Shown piece by piece: positions 6,211 to 12,059 of a stretch of 12,059 nt of DNA. This DNA is from Treponema sp. (lineage in GTDB: Bacteria; Spirochaetota; Spirochaetia; Treponematales; Breznakiellaceae): the NCBI GenBank assembly GCA_031270205.1, contig JAISYA010000031.1, positions 1 through 12,059 on the forward strand. Direction: 5' to 3'. The stretch's first letter is position 1. Every line of letters starts with the position of its first letter. The position numbers were made by a program, and so were the translations under genes. The notes beneath the pieces are model-generated. The model saw only the letters and a program-made list of their open reading frames with translations. It was not told the DNA's origin and ran no database searches.

Positions 6211-7536
6211 ATGAAAAACAGAAATTTTATTGTACAGGGTGATATTTGCTGGAGCAAAGATCCGCAAACCCTCGAAACAAGGGCCGGCGCTTTTCTGGTA
6301 TGCGCCGGGGGAAAGTCGGCGGGCGTCTTTTCCCGCCTGCCGGAACAGTACGCCGCTTTCCCGCTGATTGATTACTCAGGCCGCCTCATTATACCCGGCC
6401 TGGCCGACCTTCACGCCCACGCCCCGCAATTTGCCTTCCGCGGCCTGGGGATGGATTTGGAACTCCTTGACTGGCTTGAAATCCGCGCGTTCCCCGAAGA
6501 GGCGAAATACCGGGACCTGCAATACGCCCGCCGGGCCTACGGCCTTTTGGCCGGGCATCTTAAACGGGGTCCCAATACCCGCCTGGTCATTTTCGCCACT
6601 GTCCACACGCCGGCCACGCTGCTGCTCATGGATCTGCTCGAAGAATCCGGCCTGGTGAGCCTTGCCGGCAAGGTGAACATGGATCGGAACAGTCCCGATA
6701 TCCTCAGAGAGGCAAGCGCCGCCGCTTCGCTGGCTGAAACCGAAGAATGGCTTGACGCCTGTTTTTCGCGTAACAACGGCTCCGGTTATAAAAACACCGC
6801 TCCCATTCTTACCCCCCGCTTTATTCCTTCCTGCAGCGATGAGCTGATGCGGGGCCTTGGGGAATTGAGGCGGAAATACAGGCTGCCCGTGCAGTCCCAT
6901 CTTTCGGAAAACAAAAAAGAAATCGAGTGGGTCAGGGAACTCTGCCCGGAAAGCGAAAGCTACGGCGCGGCTTATGACCGTTTCGGCCTTTTCGGCGGGG
7001 AATCCCCTGCCGCGCCTGTGGTAATGGCCCACTGCGTGTGGTCCGGTGAAAAAGAAATCACGCTCATGGCCGGGCGGGGGGTGTTTGCCGCCCACTGTCC
7101 CCAGTCCAACACGAACCTGTCATCGGGCATTGCCCCGGTGAGGCGCTTTCTTGAGGCCGGAGTTCCGGCGGGCCTGGGAAGCGATGTGGCCGGCGGCGCT
7201 CACAGTTCCATATTCCGGGCCATGGTTGACGCGATTCAGGTCTCAAAACTCCGCCGTCCCCTGCTCGGCCTTGACGAAAAAGCCCTCAGCCTGGAAGAGG
7301 CCTTTTACCTGGGAACTGCCGGAGGCGGCGCGTTTTTTGAACGCTGCGGCATGGGCAGGTCCGGTTCATTCGATCCCGGCTGTGATTTTGACGCGCTGGT
7401 TATTGACGACACAGACATCGCCGCGCCCTTTGAGCTTTCACTCCGCGACCGTCTTGAGCGGACGGTATACCTTTCCGGCGAGCGCCACATTGCGGCCAAG
7501 TACGCGCGCGGCAGGAAGATAGAAACGGCCGGATAA
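6211..7536 (+). CDS. guaD: Guanine deaminase (amidohydrolase superfamily)
   Basis: It is predicted to hydrolyse guanine to xanthine and ammonia in the cytoplasm, feeding purine salvage or use of guanine as a nitrogen source. In the 441-aa reading the metal-binding motif is PGLADLHAH (His68, His70). A third ligand is His230 in QSHLSE, with Glu233 as likely proton shuttle. Further ligands are His274 in VMAHCV and Asp325 in GLGSDVAGG. The segments MDRNSP (157-162) and TPRFIPSCS (201-209) are characteristic of guanine deaminase among related amidohydrolases, as remembered. Its length fits the family. I chose the ATG at 6211; an in-frame TTG at 6199 adds four residues and has no better ribosome binding site. 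The upstream Shine-Dalgarno sequence is weak (GGGA at about 6194-6197). The nearby genes are not purine genes, so it is probably transcribed alone. Confidence 0.93.
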   Translation: MKNRNFIVQGDICWSKDPQTLETRAGAFLVCAGGKSAGVFSRLPEQYAAFPLIDYSGRLIIPGLADLHAHAPQFAFRGLGMDLELLDWLEIRAFPEEAKYRDLQYARRAYGLLAGHLKRGPNTRLVIFATVHTPATLLLMDLLEESGLVSLAGKVNMDRNSPDILREASAAASLAETEEWLDACFSRNNGSGYKNTAPILTPRFIPSCSDELMRGLGELRRKYRLPVQSHLSENKKEIEWVRELCPESESYGAAYDRFGLFGGESPAAPVVMAHCVWSGEKEITLMAGRGVFAAHCPQSNTNLSSGIAPVRRFLEAGVPAGLGSDVAGGAHSSIFRAMVDAIQVSKLRRPLLGLDEKALSLEEAFYLGTAGGGAFFERCGMGRSGSFDPGCDFDALVIDDTDIAAPFELSLRDRLERTVYLSGERHIAAKYARGRKIETAG

Positions 7537-7670
7537 TCACTCGATCTTCTTCCAGATAATCACCGAAAACAAAGGCCACGTTCCTGACGGGACGCAGCGC
7601 GCCTCCCGAAATGCCTCATTTTGAAATGTTACCGAAAGGCCCCTTTTTCTTTTTCCGCAAAAACGGTACA

Positions 7671-7691
7671 CTCAAAGGACAGCAATTTGAG
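7671..7691. repeat. Small perfect inverted repeat upstream of gyrA
   Basis: CTCAAA (7671-7676) and TTTGAG (7686-7691) are complementary around a 9-nt spacer. It lies in the 210-bp gap between guaD and gyrA, beside a weak -10-like TACACT (7667-7672) with no good -35. It could be an operator or chance. I found no convincing gyrA promoter or guaD terminator in this gap. Confidence 0.25.
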
Positions 7692-7746
7692 ATTTACGCT
7701 CTTTAGATACCGCGCTAAGGGCTAATCAATAAGAGGTTCCAATAAT

Positions 7747-10242
7747 ATGGCAGAAACCGCAGACGCCCCTGTTCCCGCCGGCAAGGTTATTCCTGTCGCG
7801 ATAGAAGATGAAGTAAAAACCGATTATCTCAATTACGCCATGTCGGTTATTGTGGCGCGGGCTTTGCCGGACGTGCGGGACGGACTCAAGCCGGTACACC
7901 GGCGGCTGCTCTACGCCATGGATGAGCTGGGCCTGCGGCCCAACGCGGCGACCAAAAAGAGCGCCCGTATTGTCGGCGACGCCATGGGTAAGTACCATCC
8001 CCACGGAGACCTGTCCCTCTACGACGCCCTCGTGCGCATGGCGCAGGACTTTTCCCTGCGTTACCCGCTGGTGCAGGGCCAGGGCAACTTTGGCTCTATC
8101 GACAACGACCCGCCGGCGGCCATGCGTTACACCGAGGCGAAGCTCTCCCGCGCCGGTGAGGAAATGCTTCAGGACCTCCGCAAAGAAACCGTGGACTTTA
8201 TACCCAACTTTGACGAGTCCCTTGAAGAGCCGCAGGTGCTGCCCGCGGCAATCCCGAACCTGCTGGTCAACGGCGCAAGCGGGATTGCCGTCGGTATGGC
8301 GACTAACATGGCCCCCCACAATCTGGCGGAAGTCTGTGACGCGATCTGCGCCCATATTGATAATCCCGATATAAGCATCGACGAGCTTATGCACTTTGTG
8401 CAGGGGCCGGATTTTCCCACCGGCGGTTTGATTTTTGGCAGGCGGGGCATCAGGGACGCTTACAAAACCGGCAGGGGAAAAATCCTCGTGCGGGGTAAAT
8501 TCAACATTGAGACAGGCAAGAACGGTAAAGAGAAAATCATCTTTAGCGAGATTCCCTACAACGTGAACAAGGCCCTTTTGCTGGAAAAAATCGGCATGCT
8601 GATGCGGGAAAAAACAATCGATGGCATCGCAATGGCCAACGACGAATCCGACCGAGAAGGTATCCGCATTGTTATCGAACTTAAAAAAGGCGCCATTGTC
8701 AAAGTGGCGCTGAACCAGCTTTTTTCCAATACCCAGCTGCAAACTTCTTTCAGTATTATCAACCTTGCCCTGGTGGGCGGTAAGCCGCAGTGCCTCAACC
8801 TGAAAGAACTTATCCACTACTTTATTGAACACCGCGTGAATGTGGTTACCCGCCGCACCCGCTACGATCTGCGCAAGGCCGAGGAGCGGGCCCACATCCT
8901 CGAAGGGCTGATTATCGCCCTGGCGAACATAGACGAAGTGGTGGCGATTATCAGGGCCAGCCGCGATGTGGCTGCGGCCCGGCTCAAGCTGCAGGAACGT
9001 TTTCTGCTTTCAGAAGCCCAGTCCGAGGCCATCGTTGAAATGCGCCTGGGCCGCCTTACGAGCCTTGAAATCGAAAAGATCAAGCAGGAACTGGAAGGGC
9101 TGAAAGTCCAAATCGCCTATTTCAAGTCCCTCCTGGCGGACGAAAAGAAACTGCGCGGCGTTATCAAAGACGAGACCAAAGTAATTGCCGAAAAATACGG
9201 CGACAAGCGGCGTACCGAAATCGTGTCCGGCGAAGTGGAAAACATCAACATCGAAGATCTGATCAAAAAAGAAGAGATGATGATTCTCGTTTCCAGCCTT
9301 GGTTATGTAAAACGGGTTCCGGTATCGGCCTACCGGAATCAGGGCCGGGGGGGGAAAGGAATGCAGAGCGCGAAACTTTCGGAAGACGATTTTGTGGAGC
9401 AGATTTTTGTCGCATCCACCCACGCGTACATCATGTTTATCACCAGCGCGGGCAAGGCCTACTGGATGAAGGTCCACGAAATTCCTGAGGGAAGCCGCAC
9501 CAGCAAAGGCTCCCACATCAAAAGTCTGCTCACGGTCTCGCCCAACGAAGACATTACCGCGATAGTTTCACTCAAGGACTTCAGCGACAGTGAATACCTT
9601 TTTATGGGTACGGCGCGGGGCGTGGTCAAAAAAGTAAAAACAGCGGAATTCGCCAACGCCAAAACCAGGGGCGTCATTGCCATCAACCTGGACGGCGGCG
9701 ATAAACTGGTGAGCGCCCTTCTGACCAAGGGCAGCGACGAAGTGGTGCTGATCTCCCGCCGGGGCCAGGCCCTGCGTACCCACGAAGACTCTATCCGCGC
9801 CATGGGCCGCTCCTCGCGGGGCGTTACCGGCATGAAACTCTCAGGCGGCGACGAACTGACCGGTATGTTGCGGGCGGACACCGGCGAAGGCCGCAAGGAC
9901 GCGCAAACCGAAAAAATGTTGATTCTTTCCGAATACGGCTTCGGCAAGCGGGTTGAATTCAGCGAGTTCAGCTCCCACGGCAGAGGGACCGGCGGCCAGA
10001 AAATTTACACCGCAAGCGAAAAAACCGGCGAGATCGCGGGCTGTGTCAGCGTGCTTGAAGACGAGGAGATCATGTGCATCACGAGCCAGGGCAAGTCCAT
10101 TAAACTCAAGGTAAGGGAGATCCGTGTGATGGGCCGATCCGCCCAGGGCGTGCGCATCCTCAGCATAGACAAACCGGACTTTGTTACCGGCCTTGACCGG
10201 ATTGTAAAGGAAGACGAGGCCGCGGCGACTGTTGAAGAATGA
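7747..10242 (+). CDS. gyrA: DNA gyrase subunit A
   Basis: GyrA forms the DNA breakage-reunion part of the A2B2 gyrase, which introduces negative supercoils using ATP hydrolysed by GyrB. The 831 residues fit the family. The N-terminal winged-helix domain has RDGLKPVHRR (44-53). The quinolone-resistance region lies around KYHPHGDLSLYDALVRMAQ (82-100), and the catalytic tyrosine is Tyr128 in AAMRYTE. The C-terminal beta-pinwheel carries QGRGGKG at 532-538, a GyrA-box form (canonical QRRGGKG) that separates gyrase from topoisomerase IV ParC. Repeated pinwheel blades follow, and the tail is acidic (KEDEAAATVEE), as in some GyrAs that tune supercoiling. Leu89 occupies the place of E. coli Ser83, while Asp93 (E. 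coli Asp87) is kept. The ATG has AAGAGG (7731-7736) at a suitable distance. gyrB is not in the window. Confidence 0.97.
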   Translation: MAETADAPVPAGKVIPVAIEDEVKTDYLNYAMSVIVARALPDVRDGLKPVHRRLLYAMDELGLRPNAATKKSARIVGDAMGKYHPHGDLSLYDALVRMAQDFSLRYPLVQGQGNFGSIDNDPPAAMRYTEAKLSRAGEEMLQDLRKETVDFIPNFDESLEEPQVLPAAIPNLLVNGASGIAVGMATNMAPHNLAEVCDAICAHIDNPDISIDELMHFVQGPDFPTGGLIFGRRGIRDAYKTGRGKILVRGKFNIETGKNGKEKIIFSEIPYNVNKALLLEKIGMLMREKTIDGIAMANDESDREGIRIVIELKKGAIVKVALNQLFSNTQLQTSFSIINLALVGGKPQCLNLKELIHYFIEHRVNVVTRRTRYDLRKAEERAHILEGLIIALANIDEVVAIIRASRDVAAARLKLQERFLLSEAQSEAIVEMRLGRLTSLEIEKIKQELEGLKVQIAYFKSLLADEKKLRGVIKDETKVIAEKYGDKRRTEIVSGEVENINIEDLIKKEEMMILVSSLGYVKRVPVSAYRNQGRGGKGMQSAKLSEDDFVEQIFVASTHAYIMFITSAGKAYWMKVHEIPEGSRTSKGSHIKSLLTVSPNEDITAIVSLKDFSDSEYLFMGTARGVVKKVKTAEFANAKTRGVIAINLDGGDKLVSALLTKGSDEVVLISRRGQALRTHEDSIRAMGRSSRGVTGMKLSGGDELTGMLRADTGEGRKDAQTEKMLILSEYGFGKRVEFSEFSSHGRGTGGQKIYTASEKTGEIAGCVSVLEDEEIMCITSQGKSIKLKVREIRVMGRSAQGVRILSIDKPDFVTGLDRIVKEDEAAATVEE

Positions 10243-10285
10243 ATCCTCCTGTGGTAAACCTCTTCAGTTTTCTGCATAATGTAGT

Positions 10286-11023
10286 ATGTCTGTTTTATTG
10301 TCCGGAGATTTTCACGGTAACGCGGTGGGTGAGCTTTCCATTTTAACGGGGAAATACCTGCGCTCCAAATACGGGGCGGAAAAATACAAAAGTATTACGG
10401 CGCATGTTATTCTTGGGGACGGCGGTTTTCTGTGGCCCGGCAATGACCGGTATGACGCCTTTAATTACCGGATTTTGGCCCGGCGGCCTTTTCCCGTGTT
10501 GAGCGTTATCGGCAATCACGAGCCGATGCTGGGCATGACACTGCCCGAAGCGGATATCGGCATTGGCGGGGCGGTGTACCTGGTACACAAAAGGCCGCTG
10601 GTCGCCTATCTGAAGCGCGGCAAGGTGTACCACATTGACGGTTTTAAATTCCTCGTTATGGGCGGCGCGCTCTCAATCGATCAGGAATACCGTATTCCCG
10701 GCAGAAGCTGGTGGAAAGAGGAGTACTGGTCCGCACGGGAACGCGCCGAGCTGCTTGAACTGCTTGAGGCGGAAAACGAGTTTGATTATGTGTTGTCCCA
10801 TACCGGCCCCGACAGCGTTAACCTTGGATTGTTCGGCGGCCTGTTCCCCGGCTCGCGGAAGTTTACCGACGAGGTGGCGGAATTAAACGACACTGTTGAC
10901 GCGAAGATCCTTTGCCGGGGCTGGTTCTGCGGACACTGGCACCAGGACCGGCTCTACCGTGATGAGGCAAAACAGCGCTTTTATCAATATCTGTACCGGG
11001 ACGTGGAACTGCTGGATCGTTAA
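10286..11023 (+). CDS. Calcineurin-like metallophosphoesterase
   Basis: The five metal-binding motifs of this superfamily are present in order. They are GDFHGN (Asp8, His10), ILGDGG (Asp45), GNHE (Asn77, His78), SHTGPD (His172) and GHWHQD (His217, His219). These residues normally hold two metal ions and activate water to hydrolyse a phosphomonoester or phosphodiester. The substrate (nucleotide, nucleic acid or protein phosphate) cannot be told. The 245-aa protein is nearly all catalytic domain, with no signal peptide or membrane segment, so it is cytoplasmic. It starts 43 bp after gyrA, and its stop overlaps the stop of the convergent gene by two bases. No ribosome binding site precedes the ATG; a CATAAT lies 5 bp upstream (10275-10280), so it may be read from a leaderless transcript or as a weakly translated continuation of the gyrA mRNA. 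An in-frame stop at 10277-10279 rules out an upstream start. Confidence 0.9.
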   Translation: MSVLLSGDFHGNAVGELSILTGKYLRSKYGAEKYKSITAHVILGDGGFLWPGNDRYDAFNYRILARRPFPVLSVIGNHEPMLGMTLPEADIGIGGAVYLVHKRPLVAYLKRGKVYHIDGFKFLVMGGALSIDQEYRIPGRSWWKEEYWSARERAELLELLEAENEFDYVLSHTGPDSVNLGLFGGLFPGSRKFTDEVAELNDTVDAKILCRGWFCGHWHQDRLYRDEAKQRFYQYLYRDVELLDR

Positions 11024-11640
11024 TTTAAGTTTTTCAAATTGCTCAGGAACAAGAGGCTGGAAACTTCCCCAAACGCCTTGAGCTGTTCATAGTCTTCTTT
11101 TGTTTCGGTATCTCCCCCGGAAAGTATCAACTCGTCTTTGGTGCGCAGATACCAAAGATAGTGCTTCCCCTTAATAGTGATCCGGTTTCCGGTTGCCGCC
11201 ATGTGCCTGGTTATTTGCTGTTCCAGCGTGTCGGCAAGTTCAATATGATTGGCCTCCCCGGTAAGCCACAGGAAAAAACCATCGCAGATAAAAAGCACGA
11301 TACGCCTGAATCCTTCCCGTATGCTGTCGTCGTGGCGGAAACCGTCAAAGACCAGGCGGTATTTTCCCAGAGAAAGGTCGTAGCCTGAAAGCCGCAGTTC
11401 TTTTCTGAGTTCCGTCAGTTCGCCGTGCACTTCCTTCAGGACTTTTTCCTTACCGGTTTTGCCGGCGGAATTTAATTTGGCCCGCAGCTCCCGCATCTGA
11501 TTTTCGTAGTGGGCGTATTCATTGGTACGGCTCAAAAAATAATCCGTTTCCGAAAGGAGCCGCCATACATCGGTTGTTTTATCTGAGAGCAGATTTTTTA
11601 ATTTGGCGCCGAAACTAATCTGGTTTTTTTGGCTTTTCAA
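11020..11640 (-). CDS. Hypothetical protein, 206 aa, TTG start
   Basis: I do not recognise this protein. It is rich in Lys, Arg and Glu. A helical, possibly coiled-coil stretch runs from about 43 to 83 (NQMRELRAKL, then KVLKEVHGELTELRKEL). A more globular part follows, with KYRLVFDGFRHDD, RIVLFICDGFFLWLTGEAN and IKGKHYLWYLRTKDELILSGG. This suggests a soluble protein with a beta-rich C-terminal domain. The only good start is a TTG at 11640: an upstream in-frame TAG closes the frame, and the next ATG (residue 48) would remove the first helices. A TTGACA-type promoter ends only 9 bp before the TTG and there is no ribosome binding site. It is convergent with the metallophosphoesterase gene, their stop codons sharing bases 11021-11022 within TTAA. 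A long frame and its own promoter argue that it is real. Confidence 0.72.
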   Translation of the reverse strand: MKSQKNQISFGAKLKNLLSDKTTDVWRLLSETDYFLSRTNEYAHYENQMRELRAKLNSAGKTGKEKVLKEVHGELTELRKELRLSGYDLSLGKYRLVFDGFRHDDSIREGFRRIVLFICDGFFLWLTGEANHIELADTLEQQITRHMAATGNRITIKGKHYLWYLRTKDELILSGGDTETKEDYEQLKAFGEVSSLLFLSNLKNLN

Positions 11641-11649
11641 GATACTATT

Positions 11650-11679
11650 ACTCTAATTGCCGCGCCTTCGCTGTGTCAA
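11650..11679 (-). promoter_or_regulatory. Promoter of the 206-aa gene, nearly leaderless
   Basis: On the minus strand a perfect TTGACA (11679-11674) is followed after 18 bp by TAGAGT (11655-11650). Nine bases separate the -10 from the TTG start, so the expected 5' leader is only a few nucleotides. A perfect GCGCC/GGCGC hairpin (11684-11696) lies just upstream of the -35. Confidence 0.6.
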
Positions 11680-11823
11680 GGAAGCGCCGTTGGCGCGGGC
11701 GATACAGCCGATGCCCTGGTACCCCGCAATTTCCGCTTGACGACCGGCTCAATCCATGCTACGCTGTTCCTCATGAACCGGGCGGAAACGGAGATTTTTT
11801 TTGCGAATTTTTACACTTTTTGC

Positions 11824-11878
<55 letters not shown>

Positions 11879-11916
11879 GTTCGAGCGGTAGTGTTATTTC
11901 TTAACTGTTAGTACGG

Positions 11917-11945
11917 TTCATTACTCTATCTTATTACAGTATAAG
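11917..11945 (+). promoter_or_regulatory. Second promoter candidate in the right-end region
   Basis: TTCATT (11917-11922) and TATAAG (11940-11945) are spaced by 17 bp; the -10 matches five of six consensus bases and the -35 three. An inverted repeat begins immediately after it. Confidence 0.35.
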
Positions 11946-11973
11946 GAATTAGTCAAGCGTTAAGTGCTAATTC
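11946..11973. repeat. Perfect 7-bp inverted repeat just after the second promoter candidate
   Basis: GAATTAG (11946-11952) and CTAATTC (11967-11973) are complementary with a 14-nt spacer, covering the expected start region of the promoter at 11917-11945. The position suits an operator. Confidence 0.4.
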
Positions 11974-11974
11974 T

Positions 11975-12038
11975 TGTTAAGCATTACCAGCCGATGTGAA
12001 GGAATATTGCTTACATAACTGCTTACAAAATGCTTACA
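11975..12038. repeat. Cluster of TGCTTA(A)CA motifs
   Basis: TGCTTACA occurs exactly at 12008-12015, 12020-12027 and 12031-12038, with start-to-start spacing of 12 and 11 bp, close to one helical turn. A reversed copy with one extra A, TGTTAAGCA, is at 11975-11983. GTTAAG also occurs twice, 17 bp apart (11959-11964 and 11976-11981). The phasing suggests cooperative protein binding at an operator, iteron or recombinase arm site. Confidence 0.5.
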
Positions 12039-12059
12039 GTACCGCAAAGAAAACCCGGC

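Noticed and set aside
6376..7095. Long minus-strand frame opposite guanine deaminase
   Set aside because: It shadows a gene with intact catalytic motifs and has no domain or ribosome binding site of its own.
7631..7655. Possible terminator GAAAGG/CCTTTTTC after guaD
   Set aside because: The loop would be only two bases, so the hairpin is not stable; the T-rich run is probably just AT-rich spacer.
7726..8895. Long open frame on the minus strand opposite gyrA
   Set aside because: It is a mirror of the G+C-rich gyrA codons; the protein is low-complexity without motifs and gyrA on the other strand is certain.
10243..10251. Strong AGGAGG on the minus strand after gyrA
   Set aside because: No start codon follows at a useful distance on that strand.
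12030..12059. Possible start of a gene (MLTVPQRKPG...) running off the right edge
   Set aside because: Only ten codons are visible, there is no ribosome binding site, and the ATG overlaps the edge of the third TGCTTACA repeat; too little to call.

Overview
The window looks like chromosomal DNA of a Treponema-like spirochaete of moderate to high G+C. This assignment rests on the general look of the GyrA, TrpRS and hypothetical proteins and is from memory, not from a search. Most genes are G+C-rich housekeeping or metabolic genes. The margins look accessory: an IS1595-type transposase enters from the left, an AT-rich LysE-type exporter gene sits in the middle, and a repeat-rich AT-rich stretch closes the right end.

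Left part (1-5237). A truncated IS1595-family transposase gene (+) is followed by a run of minus-strand genes. In transcription order these are trpS (tryptophanyl-tRNA synthetase), an unrecognised 193-aa protein with an N-terminal CxxC, a GT4-like glycosyltransferase starting at a GTG with a strong ribosome binding site, a HAD-superfamily hydrolase overlapping it by 8 nt, and an 82-aa single-pass membrane protein. The last three form a tight operon, probably making or modifying a glycosylated small molecule or envelope component; the substrate is unknown.

Middle part (5238-7746). A small AT-rich LysE/RhtB exporter gene (-) is divergent from a guanine deaminase gene (+). The 188-bp region between them has a promoter for the exporter and a nested inverted repeat.

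Right part (7747-12059). gyrA (DNA gyrase subunit A, with Leu at the position of E. coli Ser83) is followed by a calcineurin-like metallophosphoesterase gene. Its stop overlaps the stop of a convergent unrecognised 206-aa gene that appears to use a TTG start almost at its transcription start. The last 419 bp hold no convincing gene. They contain a consensus promoter whose start falls inside a (TC)13 microsatellite, a second promoter-like site, an inverted repeat, and a cluster of TGCTTA(A)CA motifs spaced 11-12 bp apart, probably the control region of a gene beyond the window.

No tRNA, rRNA, CRISPR array or convincing intrinsic terminator was found. The points most worth checking are the (TC)13 promoter, the TGCTTACA cluster, the apparently leaderless trpS and 206-aa genes, the GyrA QRDR residue, and the GT4-HAD-membrane protein operon.
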